Source: Flammeovirgaceae bacterium (lineage in GTDB: Bacteria; Bacteroidota; Bacteroidia; Cytophagales; Cyclobacteriaceae). Taken from it: a stretch of 64,000 bases of DNA. Positions within the stretch are counted from its first letter, which is position 1. Every line of letters starts with the position of its first letter. Below the pieces are notes generated by a model that saw only the letters and a list, made by a program, of their open reading frames with translations, had not been told where the DNA came from and did not search any database. Where the stretch lies: the NCBI GenBank assembly GCA_021298355.1, contig JAJTEH010000012.1, positions 1 to 64,000 on the forward strand, read 5' to 3'. Below, in pieces: positions 18,405-27,676 of this stretch. A program made the translations under genes and the position numbers.

Positions 18405-19298
18405 ATGCATATAAAAGCCTGGATCATTGCTTTTAGATTAAGAACATTGCCGTTGGCAATTTCGTGCATTGGTATGGGTTCGTTTTTAGCAGCTGAAAAA
18501 GGTTTTTTTACGTGGCCGGTTTTTCTGCTCACTATTGTTACAACCATTTTTCTTCAGATACTTTCTAATTTAGCTAATGATTATGGCGATGCTGTAAGTG
18601 GTATTGATGGTGAACATCGGACCGGCCCAAAAAGAATGGTACAAACCGGAGCGATTAGTAAGCAAGCCATGAAAAAAGCAATGTACATTTTTGGTATGTT
18701 AAGTTTTTTCTGTGGGATAACGTTACTCTATAGTACATTAAAAGATTTTCAATCCTTTTTAGTTTTTCTGGGATTAGGCATTGCCAGTATTTTTGCTGCT
18801 ATAACCTATACAGTAGGTAAAAAACCATATGGGTATGTGGGGTTGGGCGATTTATCTGTTTTTATATTTTTTGGTTTGGTAGGCGTTGGGGGCACTTATT
18901 ATTTGTTTACAAAAACGTTAGATTGGAATATTTTATTTCCTGCTTGTAGTTCGGGCTTGTTTGCTGTTGGTGTGTTAAACATTAATAATGTAAGAGATAT
19001 AGAATCTGATAAAGCGTCTGGTAAATTTTCTTTGCCTGTGCGCATGGGCAAGAAAAATGCGGGTTTGTATCATGCTTGTATAACGGCTATTGGTGTAGTA
19101 TGCGCAGTAGTGTATGCTGCTTTACACTTTGAAATCTTGATTCAATGGATTTTTTTAGTAACGATACCTTTGTTTTGGGGTATTGCAGGTGCCGTAATTA
19201 AGTTGCCCTCGCACGAGCTCGATCCGTTTCTAAAGAGGATGGCCCTAAGTACTTTGTTATTTGTTTTGTTATTCGGAATTGGTCTTTTAATTCGATAA
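18405..19298 (+). CDS. menA: 1,4-dihydroxy-2-naphthoate polyprenyltransferase
   Basis: A UbiA-family integral membrane enzyme (297 aa, about 8-9 helices) that attaches the polyprenyl tail to the naphthoquinol in menaquinone synthesis. The first aspartate motif is NDYGDAVSGIDG with GPKRMVQTG next to it (about residues 63-90), the MenA form of NDxxDxxxD. The second motif is NNVRDIESDKASGK (about 195-208). The preference for menaquinone fits Bacteroidetes respiration. It closes the same-strand run that begins with the DHS-like gene. Confidence 0.94.
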   Translation: MHIKAWIIAFRLRTLPLAISCIGMGSFLAAEKGFFTWPVFLLTIVTTIFLQILSNLANDYGDAVSGIDGEHRTGPKRMVQTGAISKQAMKKAMYIFGMLSFFCGITLLYSTLKDFQSFLVFLGLGIASIFAAITYTVGKKPYGYVGLGDLSVFIFFGLVGVGGTYYLFTKTLDWNILFPACSSGLFAVGVLNINNVRDIESDKASGKFSLPVRMGKKNAGLYHACITAIGVVCAVVYAALHFEILIQWIFLVTIPLFWGIAGAVIKLPSHELDPFLKRMALSTLLFVLLFGIGLLIR

Positions 19299-19600
19299 GG
19301 CTGTCGCTTTGGCGGACTTTAAACAACATTTATTTTTAATTGAAATTTCTTACCTCTTCTTTAGGTTTTTCTTACACGGCCTGAAATTTAGCTATGCGCT
19401 TTCTTGATTGAATTAGGTTATAGAGCAAACAAATCAATATACTTTACACATAAAATGTAGAAAACAGCTAATAAACTGTTTTGCTAACCTTTAGTTACCC
19501 TTATTTAGGCTTTTAGGTGCTTTTTGTTAACCTTTTGTTACCCTAAAGTAATTCACTTTGCAGTAGGGTTCATCGTATTTCGTTAAAAATTCAACGCAAT
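19299..19600. promoter_or_regulatory. Intergenic region with a direct repeat upstream of the AraC gene
   Basis: Two direct copies of TAACCTTTNGTTACCCT lie at 19485-19502 and 19528-19545, 43 bp apart, 56-99 bases before the AraC-type start. Four turns of DNA separate them, a spacing compatible with binding by one dimeric regulator on one face of the helix. The rest of the stretch shows no gene or terminator that I can support. Confidence 0.55.
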
Positions 19601-20446
19601 ATGTACGAACCTTATCACGACAACCAAACCCTTCAAACTTCTCCTATTAAAATTTTTCAGGTTAGAAATTTTAGCGAATGCCAGGTAATCTTACGACCTG
19701 ACGAGTTGGCAATATTTCTGATACTCGATGGTTCATCCGATATACTATCTAAAGGCAAGGTTGAACTTCTGGAAAGTGGCAGTGGATTTCTTGTTAACCA
19801 CATAGGATTTCCAAAAGTATTGCAGTGCTTCGATGATTTTCAGGCTTTGCTTATCCGTATTCCGGTAGAGTACATGCAAAAAATTATTGCAGCAATAAAC
19901 TACAAACCTGGTACAGACCATAGTTTGGTTAGCATAAACAGGTTAATGTTAAGACCAACCTTAGAACTGGAAATGTTTATGCGAAGCATGGAAATGTATA
20001 GCCAGCATTTCGCTGGTCAGTTTACCGAGTCGCTTCATGCTACTAAATTAATCGAGTTCTTTTGGTTGCTTTATCAGGATGTAAAAAAAGATATGGTAGA
20101 TCGTTTTTTACAACCTTACTATGTTCCTCATCGCTTGTTATTCGATGAAATAATGGAAAAGAATTTCCGCGAGAATGTATCTATTGGCGAATTGGCTGTG
20201 CAAGCAGGGTGCAGTGTATCAACCTTTAAAAGAAGGTTTGAAGACATATACAAATGCACACCTGGAAGTTGGCTATTAACCAGAAGATTAGAAGAAGCAA
20301 AAATGCTTTTAGAAGCTACAAACAAAAGCATTGCTGAAATTGGTTACGAAGTAGGATTTCAAAATCCTTCTCACTTTATCCAAACTTTTAAAACAAAATA
20401 TGGCTGCACACCTAAGCGGCTGCAAAGAAATAAGCTCGCTGCCTGA
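19601..20446 (+). CDS. AraC-family transcriptional regulator
   Basis: The 281-aa protein has an N-terminal sensing domain (residues 1-170) of unknown ligand, and a C-terminal double HTH (about 180-280): FRENVSIGELAVQAGCSVSTFKRR and a second helix pair IAEIGYEVGFQNPSHFIQTFKTKYG, then TPKRLQ. The signature is intact, so it should bind DNA. A direct repeat lies just upstream (19485-19545), possibly its own operator. The stop is overlapped by the next gene, so the small protein is probably co-expressed. Confidence 0.92.
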   Translation: MYEPYHDNQTLQTSPIKIFQVRNFSECQVILRPDELAIFLILDGSSDILSKGKVELLESGSGFLVNHIGFPKVLQCFDDFQALLIRIPVEYMQKIIAAINYKPGTDHSLVSINRLMLRPTLELEMFMRSMEMYSQHFAGQFTESLHATKLIEFFWLLYQDVKKDMVDRFLQPYYVPHRLLFDEIMEKNFRENVSIGELAVQAGCSVSTFKRRFEDIYKCTPGSWLLTRRLEEAKMLLEATNKSIAEIGYEVGFQNPSHFIQTFKTKYGCTPKRLQRNKLAA

Positions 20447-20808
20447 TGAAAGCTGATGAGGAGGGCATTTTACAATTGATACAGTTGGAAGCCCATTTTC
20501 AAACTGAGCAAGATGGCGATGAGATTTTTTTAAAGATGAATGGAAAAAAAATATGGCCACAAAAAAGAAGCTATTTTTCGTGCTTGCGTGAAGTTCCAAG
20601 CATTCAGCTTAATGTTGAAACGGAAGTTACAGTAAGGCCCGAACAAAAAGTTAAAATAGAATTGTGGGAAAACGATTTCATTTTTTTTAAGAAAAAGTTA
20701 GGCGAATTCACTTTAGTATTAGATCAAAAAGGTGGACCGTTTGTTACGGATTTACAATTAAAAACAAAAGAGTTTGCCCGTTATGCACTCATGTGGGAAG
20801 TCCGTTAG
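20446..20808 (+). CDS. Small beta-rich protein coupled to the AraC regulator
   Basis: I do not recognise the family. The 120-aa protein begins inside the AraC stop codon (TGATG overlap) and has no signal peptide or membrane segment. Its pattern of short strands (ILQLIQLEAHFQT, DEIFLKMNGKKIWPQ, VKIELWENDFIFFKK, FTLVLDQKGGPFVTDLQL) suggests a small beta sandwich, perhaps C2-like. Coupling to a regulator gene suggests a partner or a ligand-binding protein. It ends 4 bases inside the convergent ECF42 gene. Confidence 0.7.
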   Translation: MKADEEGILQLIQLEAHFQTEQDGDEIFLKMNGKKIWPQKRSYFSCLREVPSIQLNVETEVTVRPEQKVKIELWENDFIFFKKKLGEFTLVLDQKGGPFVTDLQLKTKEFARYALMWEVR

Positions 20809-22073
20809 CCGGACTTCCCTTTTTTAATTTCTTCAATTTTGTTTTCGATATATCTAATCTCTACCGGTAATTTTGTGTGTTGTAATGCAAGGGTATACTG
20901 AAGTAATGCATTTTCGGGTTCGTTAAGTTCTGAGAACCAACTGGCTTTTGCCAGAAAAAAAATCAGTTGGTTACTTATGTTTTTATCATGCTCAAGTTTA
21001 GTTAACGCTTCTAATGCAAATGCTGGTCCGTTCAATTCGGCTAACACAATAATTTTTTGAATTTGATAAGTAGGTGTGTAATAAGAGGAAAGTAGCCTGT
21101 CGTACCATTTAAGTATATTATGCCAGTTAACAGACTTATAACCTTCGGCTATACAATATTCGCAAGCTATTGCGGCTTCTGCCAGGTAGCTACTAGTTGC
21201 ATTTAATTCTACTGCATGCTTTAAAGATACTTTACCTTGTTCAATCAAAGGATAATTCCATTTTGTTTTATCCTGAAATTTGAAGTCTACTAAAAGTCCT
21301 GCGTTATTCAATCGCCCGTATAAACGGGCAGCATGAAAACAAAACAAAGCCAATAAGGCATACGTATCGCCAGAAACAATTTTTTTTGAATGGCACAATT
21401 GCCAACACAAGCGCATGGCATCTTCCACTAATGTATCGCGGATCGGAAAATCGGCCTTGCCGGAATGATATCCTTCGGTAAAGATTAAATACAAAATATG
21501 GTGTACAACAGGCAACCGATTTTTTAGTTCGTTAGAAGATGGCAAGACAAATGTTGGATTTAATTCTTCTAAAGTTTTTTGTGCCCTGAATATTCTTTTT
21601 CGTATGGTTTCTTCTTGCATACAAAATGCATGTGCTATTTCTTTCGTACTAAACCCACAAAAAATTTTAAGAACAATTGCTATTTGCGACTCTTCCATTA
21701 TGGCAGGGTTACAACAAATAAAAAACAAAGTTAATTGTTCGTCTTCAAATTCTTCATTCCATTGCTTATCTATCGTTACATCAAAATCGGGTAGTGTGTT
21801 GTCGCCCTCTTGTAGTAGATCTTTTTTATTTTTGATTGTAAGATTATTTTTTCTCTGAACATCAATGGCTTTATTACGGGCAACAGTAAACAACCATGCT
21901 TGTGGGTTTTCAGGAATTCCGTTTAGTTTCCAGTGCTCGAAGGCTTTAACAAAAGTATCTTGAACGATATCCTCGGCACTTGCCAATCTATTCGTGCTTA
22001 CATATTTTGTAATGCAGGCAACTAAAGGAGCATAAGCATACTTAAAAATATGCTCATGCTTATCTTTTACTAT
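20805..22073 (-). CDS. ECF42-type RNA polymerase sigma factor
   Basis: A sigma-70 family ECF factor with region 2 (AEDIVQDTFVKAFEHW), region 4 (CGFSTKEIAHAF) and a large C-terminal DUF6596/TPR-like helical extension, the ECF42 layout (about 400 aa). The first ordinary in-frame start is TTG at 21986, but coding-like sequence continues upstream (FKYAYAPLVACITKYVSTNRLASAED), which matches region 2.1 of such factors. No ATG, GTG or TTG exists between the frame's stop at 22125-22127 and 21986; I tentatively start at ATA 22073, although CTG 22103 is possible. DGPF and NTF2-like genes upstream are the usual ECF42 partners. Confidence 0.8.
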   Translation of the reverse strand: MVKDKHEHIFKYAYAPLVACITKYVSTNRLASAEDIVQDTFVKAFEHWKLNGIPENPQAWLFTVARNKAIDVQRKNNLTIKNKKDLLQEGDNTLPDFDVTIDKQWNEEFEDEQLTLFFICCNPAIMEESQIAIVLKIFCGFSTKEIAHAFCMQEETIRKRIFRAQKTLEELNPTFVLPSSNELKNRLPVVHHILYLIFTEGYHSGKADFPIRDTLVEDAMRLCWQLCHSKKIVSGDTYALLALFCFHAARLYGRLNNAGLLVDFKFQDKTKWNYPLIEQGKVSLKHAVELNATSSYLAEAAIACEYCIAEGYKSVNWHNILKWYDRLLSSYYTPTYQIQKIIVLAELNGPAFALEALTKLEHDKNISNQLIFFLAKASWFSELNEPENALLQYTLALQHTKLPVEIRYIENKIEEIKKGKSG

Positions 22074-22089
22074 AAAGTTACTATGAAGG

Positions 22090-22518
22090 TTATTCGCAGG
22101 CAGAGTAGTACGTGTTGTCTTTGATTACTTTGCCATTCTCCAGTGTAAAGTGAGTGGCAATCGGAATATAAATTTGAGTGGTGTCATTTAACTTTCCTTT
22201 CGAAATAAACTCTACCCAAACCTGATTTTCTTTTGCTATAAGTACAAGTACACTATCTCTTATATCCGGTATTTGCTTTTCCATATCGGCATATTTTTTC
22301 ACTATATCCGCTTTTGTAAGCCGAACAAATTCTACCCCCAGAGATGGGTCTAAGAATGTGGCTGTGTCGGCATAACAATCGGCCATGGCTTGCCAATTAT
22401 GTTGGTTAAACGATTCAAATAATTTTTGAATCGTTTTTTCATTTTCTTTTTCCGATGAATTGGTGCTTATGCAGGCTATGCAGGTTAGGCACAAAAAGAA
22501 TAGAAGTATGTTTTTCAT
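22090..22518 (-). CDS. NTF2-like (SnoaL-type) lipoprotein
   Basis: The 142-aa protein has a lipoprotein signal (CLTCIACIST, Cys about residue 16). The mature domain has the SnoaL/NTF2 look: IQKLFESFNQHNWQAMADCYADTATFLDPSLG at the start, then strands ending with THFTLENGKVIKDNTYY. NTF2-like domains bind small ligands or act as enzymes; here the role is unknown. It lies 2 bp after the DGPF gene and 17 bp before the tentative sigma start, in an ECF42 operon. Confidence 0.85.
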   Translation of the reverse strand: MKNILLFFLCLTCIACISTNSSEKENEKTIQKLFESFNQHNWQAMADCYADTATFLDPSLGVEFVRLTKADIVKKYADMEKQIPDIRDSVLVLIAKENQVWVEFISKGKLNDTTQIYIPIATHFTLENGKVIKDNTYYSACE

Positions 22519-22520
22519 AA

Positions 22521-22877
22521 TTAACCAATAACAATAATTTCGCGCACTTCAACTGTACTATCTTCGAAAGCAAGGTGTGGGCAATCGAGTGATAAATGTG
22601 TGGCATGTTCCAGATCTTTTGCTTTAATAATCATGTACCCTCCAACAAGATCTTTCCCTTCTACAAATGGGCCATCGGTTACAAAGTGTTTGGTGCCACG
22701 TATTACTTTTCCATCGGGCGTAAGCGGATTACCCTCTCCGCCACTTCCATTGGCTGCTAACTTTTCCATCCATTGTTGCCAAAGTTGCATTTCTTTGTCC
22801 ATTTCTTCCGGAGATTGACTCATAAAGTTTTCTTGTTCTTTTACTGAGTTTCTGAAGATGAGCATAAAGTCTTTCAT
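22521..22877 (-). CDS. DGPF/YCII-domain protein
   Basis: The 118-aa protein has the conserved TDGPFVEGKDLVGGYMIIKA motif and an HFV element typical of YciI/DGPF proteins, whose genes usually accompany ECF42 sigma factors. The enzymatic activity of the family is not settled; a catalytic His-Asp dyad is known in some YciI members. It is the first gene of the presumed DGPF, NTF2-like, sigma operon on the minus strand. Confidence 0.9.
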   Translation of the reverse strand: MKDFMLIFRNSVKEQENFMSQSPEEMDKEMQLWQQWMEKLAANGSGGEGNPLTPDGKVIRGTKHFVTDGPFVEGKDLVGGYMIIKAKDLEHATHLSLDCPHLAFEDSTVEVREIIVIG

Positions 22878-23077
22878 AAAATTTAGTTTTAATGGTTTTC
22901 AGGTATGACGAACAGCGACAATCGGACGGGACAATAGGTAGAAATTATTTTTTAAAATTATTCTTCCTAAAAAATCTAAGAGTAATAAGAGAAACAGCCT
23001 TCTTTAAATCTCTGTGAATGATTAATTCTAAAAGTAAAAGCGTAAAGTTTAATCTGTTCACCAGGCAAATTTCTACT

Positions 23078-24100
23078 TTACTCGGCATGTAAAACCATTA
23101 ACACCAAATCGTCTTTTTTAAGAAGTAGATTTTCATTTCTTAACTCAAACGCATTTGCATCTTTTAATACCTGTAAGAAGAAATTTTCTGCACTTCCGCT
23201 ACAATACATTTTAGTAGAGGCAATGGCTCCAAAGGTTATCTGGTTTTGTTTTTGTTTGTATGTACCTGTAAAACGATTGCAACCTGTTAGCCCATTTACA
23301 CTTTTAGAAAACGGATTAAAAAACAGGTAGGGCACTTGTTCTTGCTTTTTATCTTTGGGAAAACTCCAACCATTAATTTCATCGGCAACCCATTTACCGT
23401 GGAGTTGGTTGAAATGAATCATATCTCCACACCCGGTATACAATTTACCTTTCCAATCTACCTGAGTGATATAGGTTTGATACGTTTGATTATTGTTTAT
23501 ACAGCCTAAACTTTTTAAGGATATCTTAATTGTTTCGTTGTTTTGTTGAGCTCGAATATTTAACTCCGTTTCTGTTTGTTCAAAAACTGGTTTTACAAAA
23601 GAAACAGAGTCGCCATTGTTCGAAAGAAAAACAACACTTTCTCCATTGGCCAGTAGCCGCCAGCTTGCCTGTTCATCATTAGCTTCGAATAAATAACTCG
23701 AATCGCTTTTTGTTTTAGGTTGATAGAGAGCTTGCATAAATGAGGCTTCAGGTATGTTTTTACCCTCGGCATTTTGTAAAATTAGCTTTGCATTTTTGTA
23801 GGTATAAATTTCTTGCAAACCCGAACTGTTAAGTTGTATAGTTGTGTCATTTACAATTTTCCAACTTCCATTAGAATGAAATGTTTTTCTGCTTTTTCCC
23901 AGATAGCGCGTTTCTTTCAGAAAGGTTACGGAGTCTAATAATTCCACGTGTATAAAAATGCCGGTACAATCGGCACAAGGCATTATGCCTTCGTACGTGC
24001 CTAATACTTTTTGAAAGGAGATTTCTTCAGCATTTTCTTTTTTTGTATGGCAAGCCACCAGAATTGCTGCAACTAAACAAATAAGGAATACATTCTTCAT
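23078..24100 (-). CDS. NlpE-like and META-domain lipoprotein
   Basis: The 340-aa lipoprotein (lipobox AILVACHTK) joins two envelope-stress domains. Residues about 30-130 match the NlpE N-terminal fold, with the metal/redox motif MPCADCTG and LGTYEGI. Residues about 230-335 match the META/HslJ domain, with the motif NPFSKSVNGLTGCNRFTGTY. The two together suggest a sensor of copper or surface stress at the outer membrane. It is a single gene with no partner nearby. Confidence 0.87.
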   Translation of the reverse strand: MKNVFLICLVAAILVACHTKKENAEEISFQKVLGTYEGIMPCADCTGIFIHVELLDSVTFLKETRYLGKSRKTFHSNGSWKIVNDTTIQLNSSGLQEIYTYKNAKLILQNAEGKNIPEASFMQALYQPKTKSDSSYLFEANDEQASWRLLANGESVVFLSNNGDSVSFVKPVFEQTETELNIRAQQNNETIKISLKSLGCINNNQTYQTYITQVDWKGKLYTGCGDMIHFNQLHGKWVADEINGWSFPKDKKQEQVPYLFFNPFSKSVNGLTGCNRFTGTYKQKQNQITFGAIASTKMYCSGSAENFFLQVLKDANAFELRNENLLLKKDDLVLMVLHAE

Positions 24101-24232
24101 AGGCTTAAAAATTTTAATTCTTTATGTAACAAAACACACGGCTTATTTAAAGCAACTCGCTCATTAGCAAATAGTATGTAGGAATGCAAGTTTGTATGAT
24201 GAATATAGGCAAAAGCAAATAGCTTTGCATCA

Positions 24233-24601
24233 TTATTTTTTAAAAATAAAGTAAACCGCAAAAATTAATAGAATAAAACCTACGGCATGGTTCCATTTAA
24301 AAGTTTCATTTTTAAAAAAGATAAAAGTAAAAGCAAGAAATACAGAAAGGGTAATTACCTCTTGTAAAACTTTTAATTCTACTAAAGAAAACGGGCCATT
24401 GTTTCCTTTAAAACCCATGCGGTTAGCAGGAACTTGCAAAACGTATTCGAAAAAAGCTATGCCCCAACTTACTAGTACAATTGCAAATAATCCTAAGTTC
24501 TCACTCCATTTCATGTCTTTAAAGCGCAAGTGGCCGTACCAGGCAAGTGTCATAAAAGAGTTTGATAAAATAAGTAGAATAATGGTATAGAATGCTTTCA
24601 T
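24233..24601 (-). CDS. DUF486 membrane protein
   Basis: The 122-aa protein has four predicted membrane segments and the DUF486 pattern: TLAWYGHLRFK, a WGIAFFEYVLQVPANRMGF stretch, and a GPFSLVELKVLQEVITL stretch. DUF486 resembles small multidrug or metabolite transporters of the DMT superfamily, but no substrate is known. It is divergent from the Crp/Fnr gene at 24917. Confidence 0.9.
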   Translation of the reverse strand: MKAFYTIILLILSNSFMTLAWYGHLRFKDMKWSENLGLFAIVLVSWGIAFFEYVLQVPANRMGFKGNNGPFSLVELKVLQEVITLSVFLAFTFIFFKNETFKWNHAVGFILLIFAVYFIFKK

Positions 24602-24916
24602 ACATTAAAAGTAAGTGTAATCTTTTTTAGTTTTTAGATACTGATTTTTGATTACTATAATTTTAAGATTACATACGATAGACTAAGGAATAGTTAGTGA
24701 ATTACATACAAAGTATGAGTATTTATATTTACAAGTTAAGTATCTATAAAAATTGATTAATTCAGCACGATGTGCTTAAATGAGCTAGATATCGTTTAGC
24801 GAAAACAATATTTCTACTAATTTCCAAACAGTTTAAACAATAGGTGTGCGATTTTTTTTGATTAAAACACAAAATAAGCAGAGATTATAATTTTGCTGTA
24901 TCTTTCATGAATAATT
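24602..24916. promoter_or_regulatory. Divergent promoter region of DUF486 and Crp/Fnr genes
   Basis: A 315-bp AT-rich spacer between divergent genes. TAATTTTG at 24888-24895 matches the TAnnTTTG -7 element and would place the Crp/Fnr start of transcription near 24902, close to the ATG at 24917. No other clear element was found. Confidence 0.45.
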
Positions 24917-25483
24917 ATGGAATTACAGCAATATCTAACACACTTTCATACACTTAGTGCTACAGACATCCAGTTGCTTCTTACATTTCTGAAACCAAAA
25001 GCATTTAAAAAAGGCGAAAACATAATACAAGCCGGGCAAATACAGCGAGAACTTTATTTTGTAAAGAAGGGCGTTCAGATGTCTTATTTTGAGGCAGAGA
25101 GTAAAACACACGTAATAGCATTTACCTATCCTCCAAATCTTTGTGCGATTCCTGAGTCATTTTCTTTTCAAACTCCCTCCAGAAATTTTTTAACATGTCT
25201 TACAGATAGCGAATTCGAGTATATTTCATTCAATGATCTTCAAAAAATATTTGATCAATCGCAGCAGATTGAAAGATTATTCAGGCGATTAACAGAAGCA
25301 GTTTTGGCAGGTATAATTAATCGCCATATAGAATTGCACAGTCTTTCTATTGAAGAACGTTATAAGTTATTTGCCAAGCGGAGTGCCCACTTATTTCAAG
25401 TTGTTCCTCATAAATACATTGCCTCTTATTTAAGTATATCGCCCACAAATTTTAGCAAGCTTTATAATAAGATTAAATTTTAA
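24917..25483 (+). CDS. Crp/Fnr-family transcriptional regulator
   Basis: The 188-aa protein has an N-terminal cyclic-nucleotide-binding-like beta roll (about residues 10-120; KKGENIIQAGQIQRELYFVKKGVQMSYF) and a short C-terminal HTH ending LSISPTNFSKLYNKIKF. No cysteine cluster of the Fnr type is seen. It is about 30-40 residues shorter than typical Crp, mostly in the hinge and the end of the HTH. The alpha/beta hydrolase gene follows by 70 bp and may be its target. Confidence 0.9.
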   Translation: MELQQYLTHFHTLSATDIQLLLTFLKPKAFKKGENIIQAGQIQRELYFVKKGVQMSYFEAESKTHVIAFTYPPNLCAIPESFSFQTPSRNFLTCLTDSEFEYISFNDLQKIFDQSQQIERLFRRLTEAVLAGIINRHIELHSLSIEERYKLFAKRSAHLFQVVPHKYIASYLSISPTNFSKLYNKIKF

Positions 25484-25553
25484 AGTTGGTATATGCCAAC
25501 TTATGTAAAAGTAAGAGTATGCACATTTGCCGTAAATTAATAATATAAAATTT

Positions 25554-26423
25554 ATGGTAATTGATTGGCTGGATAAGAAAGAATATCCTTTTACATCAAA
25601 ATATTTTGAAATCAATAAACAAAAATTACATTATATAGATGAAGGAAAAGGTGATGTAATTCTGTTTGTACATGGAACTCCATCGTGGAGTTTTGATTAC
25701 CGAAACATTATGCTTAACCTAAGGAATAAGTATAGGTGTGTTGCTATAGACCATATTGGTTTCGGTCTTTCTGATAAACCCGAAAACTACGACTACTCAA
25801 CCCAAAATCATTGTAAAACACTTGAACAATTTATACTTGAAAAACAATTGAACAACATCACCCTTGTTGTGCACGATTTTGGCGGACCAATCGGCTTAAG
25901 TTTTGCAATTAATTATCCTAAACTTGTTAAGAAGTTAGTTATACTTAATTCCTGGTTATGGAGTAGCGCCAAAGACCCTCACTTTGTTAAATTCAGTAAA
26001 ATTATTAAGAGCCCTTTGCTTCCTTTTTTGTACAGATATTTTAATTTTTCGGCTCGGTTTGTCTTACCAACAACATTCGGAAAAAATAAACTAACTAAGC
26101 ATATCTTAAAGCAGTATACAAAACCCTTTGCTAATAAAACACAAAGAAACGGCACCGTGGCCTTTGCCAAATCATTGCTTAACGACCAAGAGTGGTTTCA
26201 ACAACTTTGGGAAAAGCGAGCAGCAATTTCTGATAAACCCACATTGTTTATCTGGGGTATGAAAGACCCTGTTATAATTCCCGAATACTTAGATAAATTT
26301 GAAAGAGGTTTTTCGAATTCAAAAATTTTAAAGCTAGAAACTAGCGGACATTTTCCGCAAGAAGAAGAGCCTGAAAATGTAACAGGAGCAATACAAAATT
26401 TTTTAAATCAAAACCATCAATAA
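25554..26423 (+). CDS. Alpha/beta hydrolase, haloalkane dehalogenase-like
   Basis: The 289-aa protein has the oxyanion motif FVHGTPSWSF (about residues 38-47), an Asp nucleophile in VVHDFGGPIGL (about 106-116), an acid in WGMKDPVI, and the final His in TSGHFPQEEEP, the layout of haloalkane dehalogenases, where Asp replaces Ser. Halide-binding tryptophan after the nucleophile is replaced by Phe, so the true substrate is uncertain. It follows a Crp/Fnr gene in the same direction. No signal peptide is seen. Confidence 0.85.
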   Translation: MVIDWLDKKEYPFTSKYFEINKQKLHYIDEGKGDVILFVHGTPSWSFDYRNIMLNLRNKYRCVAIDHIGFGLSDKPENYDYSTQNHCKTLEQFILEKQLNNITLVVHDFGGPIGLSFAINYPKLVKKLVILNSWLWSSAKDPHFVKFSKIIKSPLLPFLYRYFNFSARFVLPTTFGKNKLTKHILKQYTKPFANKTQRNGTVAFAKSLLNDQEWFQQLWEKRAAISDKPTLFIWGMKDPVIIPEYLDKFERGFSNSKILKLETSGHFPQEEEPENVTGAIQNFLNQNHQ

Positions 26424-26594
26424 GTTTTATCACTAAACCTTTGTTAACATTTTTGCCGAACAAAGAATATTTTATGGAGATTAAACTTACATAGTGCCAA
26501 CTAAATTGAGTTATCGCCAACGTGTAATTCATAAAATACTAGCTGAAATAACTATAAATTAAAGCAATTGAAATTTTAGGTTAGCATCCAAACT

Positions 26595-26626
26595 AAAAAA
26601 GACGAACCCTTTGGCTCGTCTTTTTT
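26595..26626 (-). terminator. Terminator of recA
   Basis: GACGAACC-CTTT-GGCTCGTC flanked by A and T runs; on the minus strand the imperfect pair is a G-U wobble, so it terminates recA, which ends 22 bp away. Confidence 0.8.
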
Positions 26627-26647
26627 ATGTGTAAGTTGAAAAACAAA

Positions 26648-27676
26648 TTATTCTTTCTCTTCAGCTAAAACTTTTTTAGAATCGTCCTTCGTAACTAACT
26701 CTTTTATTTTGTTTTCAAGTTCTTCTGCCAATTCCGGATTGTCTTCGATTAATTGTCTTACCGAATCGCGGCCTTGGCCTAGTTTGTTGCCATTATAAGA
26801 AAACCACGAACCTGATTTCTGAATCACGTTTAGTTCTACACCTAAGTCGATTATCTCGCCCGACTTAGAAATACCTTTTCCGTACATAATATCAAACTCA
26901 ACCACTTTAAACGGAGGGGCCACTTTATTCTTCACCACCTTAACTTTTACACGGTTTCCGTTTACATCATCGCCTTCTTTTATTTGTCCGATTCTGCGAA
27001 TGTCTAAACGAACAGATGCATAAAACTTTAATGCATTACCACCCGTTGTTGTTTCGGGGTTACCGAACATAACACCAATTTTTTCGCGCAACTGGTTAAT
27101 AAAAATACAAGAGCTTCCGGTTTTGGAAATTGTACCGGTTAGTTTACGCAAAGCCTGCGACATTAAACGTGCTTGTAAACCCATTTTACTATCGCCCATT
27201 TCGCCTTCTAATTCGCCTTTCGGAACAAGCGCAGCCACAGAGTCGATAACAATTATATCTATCGCTCCGGAGCGAATTAAATGGTCTGCAATTTCTAAAG
27301 CTTGCTCTCCATTATCGGGCTGCGAAATCAAAAGATTTTCAGTATCGATACCTAATTTTTCTGCATACGATTTATCGAAAGCATGTTCCGCATCTATAAA
27401 TGCTGCCAAACCACCTTTCTTTTGCGCTTCGGCAATCATGTGCATGGTTAGAGTTGTTTTACCCGAAGATTCAGGCCCATAAATTTCAATAACACGCCCA
27501 CGCGGAATGCCCCCAATACCTAACGCAATATCCAGCCCTAAAGAGCCCGTAGGAATGGCAGGTATATCTTGCACGCGTTCATCGCTTAACTTCATAATGG
27601 TGCCCTTGCCATAGGTTTTTTCCAACTTGTCGATCGTGAGCTGGAGTGCCTTTAATTTTTCTTTTGCATCGGTCAT
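26648..27676 (-). CDS. recA: Recombinase RecA
   Basis: The 342-aa ATP-dependent strand-exchange protein acts in recombination and the SOS response. Walker A is GPESSGKTT (about residues 68-76), the [15 protein letters not shown]-like L1 region reads [14 protein letters not shown], and L2 is [14 protein letters not shown]. The length and acidic C-terminus are normal. Coordinates 27677-27956 upstream show no clear SOS box. It is a single gene with its own terminator. Confidence 0.98.
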   Translation of the reverse strand: MTDAKEKLKALQLTIDKLEKTYGKGTIMKLSDERVQDIPAIPTGSLGLDIALGIGGIPRGRVIEIYGPESSGKTTLTMHMIAEAQKKGGLAAFIDAEHAFDKSYAEKLGIDTENLLISQPDNGEQALEIADHLIRSGAIDIIVIDSVAALVPKGELEGEMGDSKMGLQARLMSQALRKLTGTISKTGSSCIFINQLREKIGVMFGNPETTTGGNALKFYASVRLDIRRIGQIKEGDDVNGNRVKVKVVKNKVAPPFKVVEFDIMYGKGISKSGEIIDLGVELNVIQKSGSWFSYNGNKLGQGRDSVRQLIEDNPELAEELENKIKELVTKDDSKKVLAEEKE

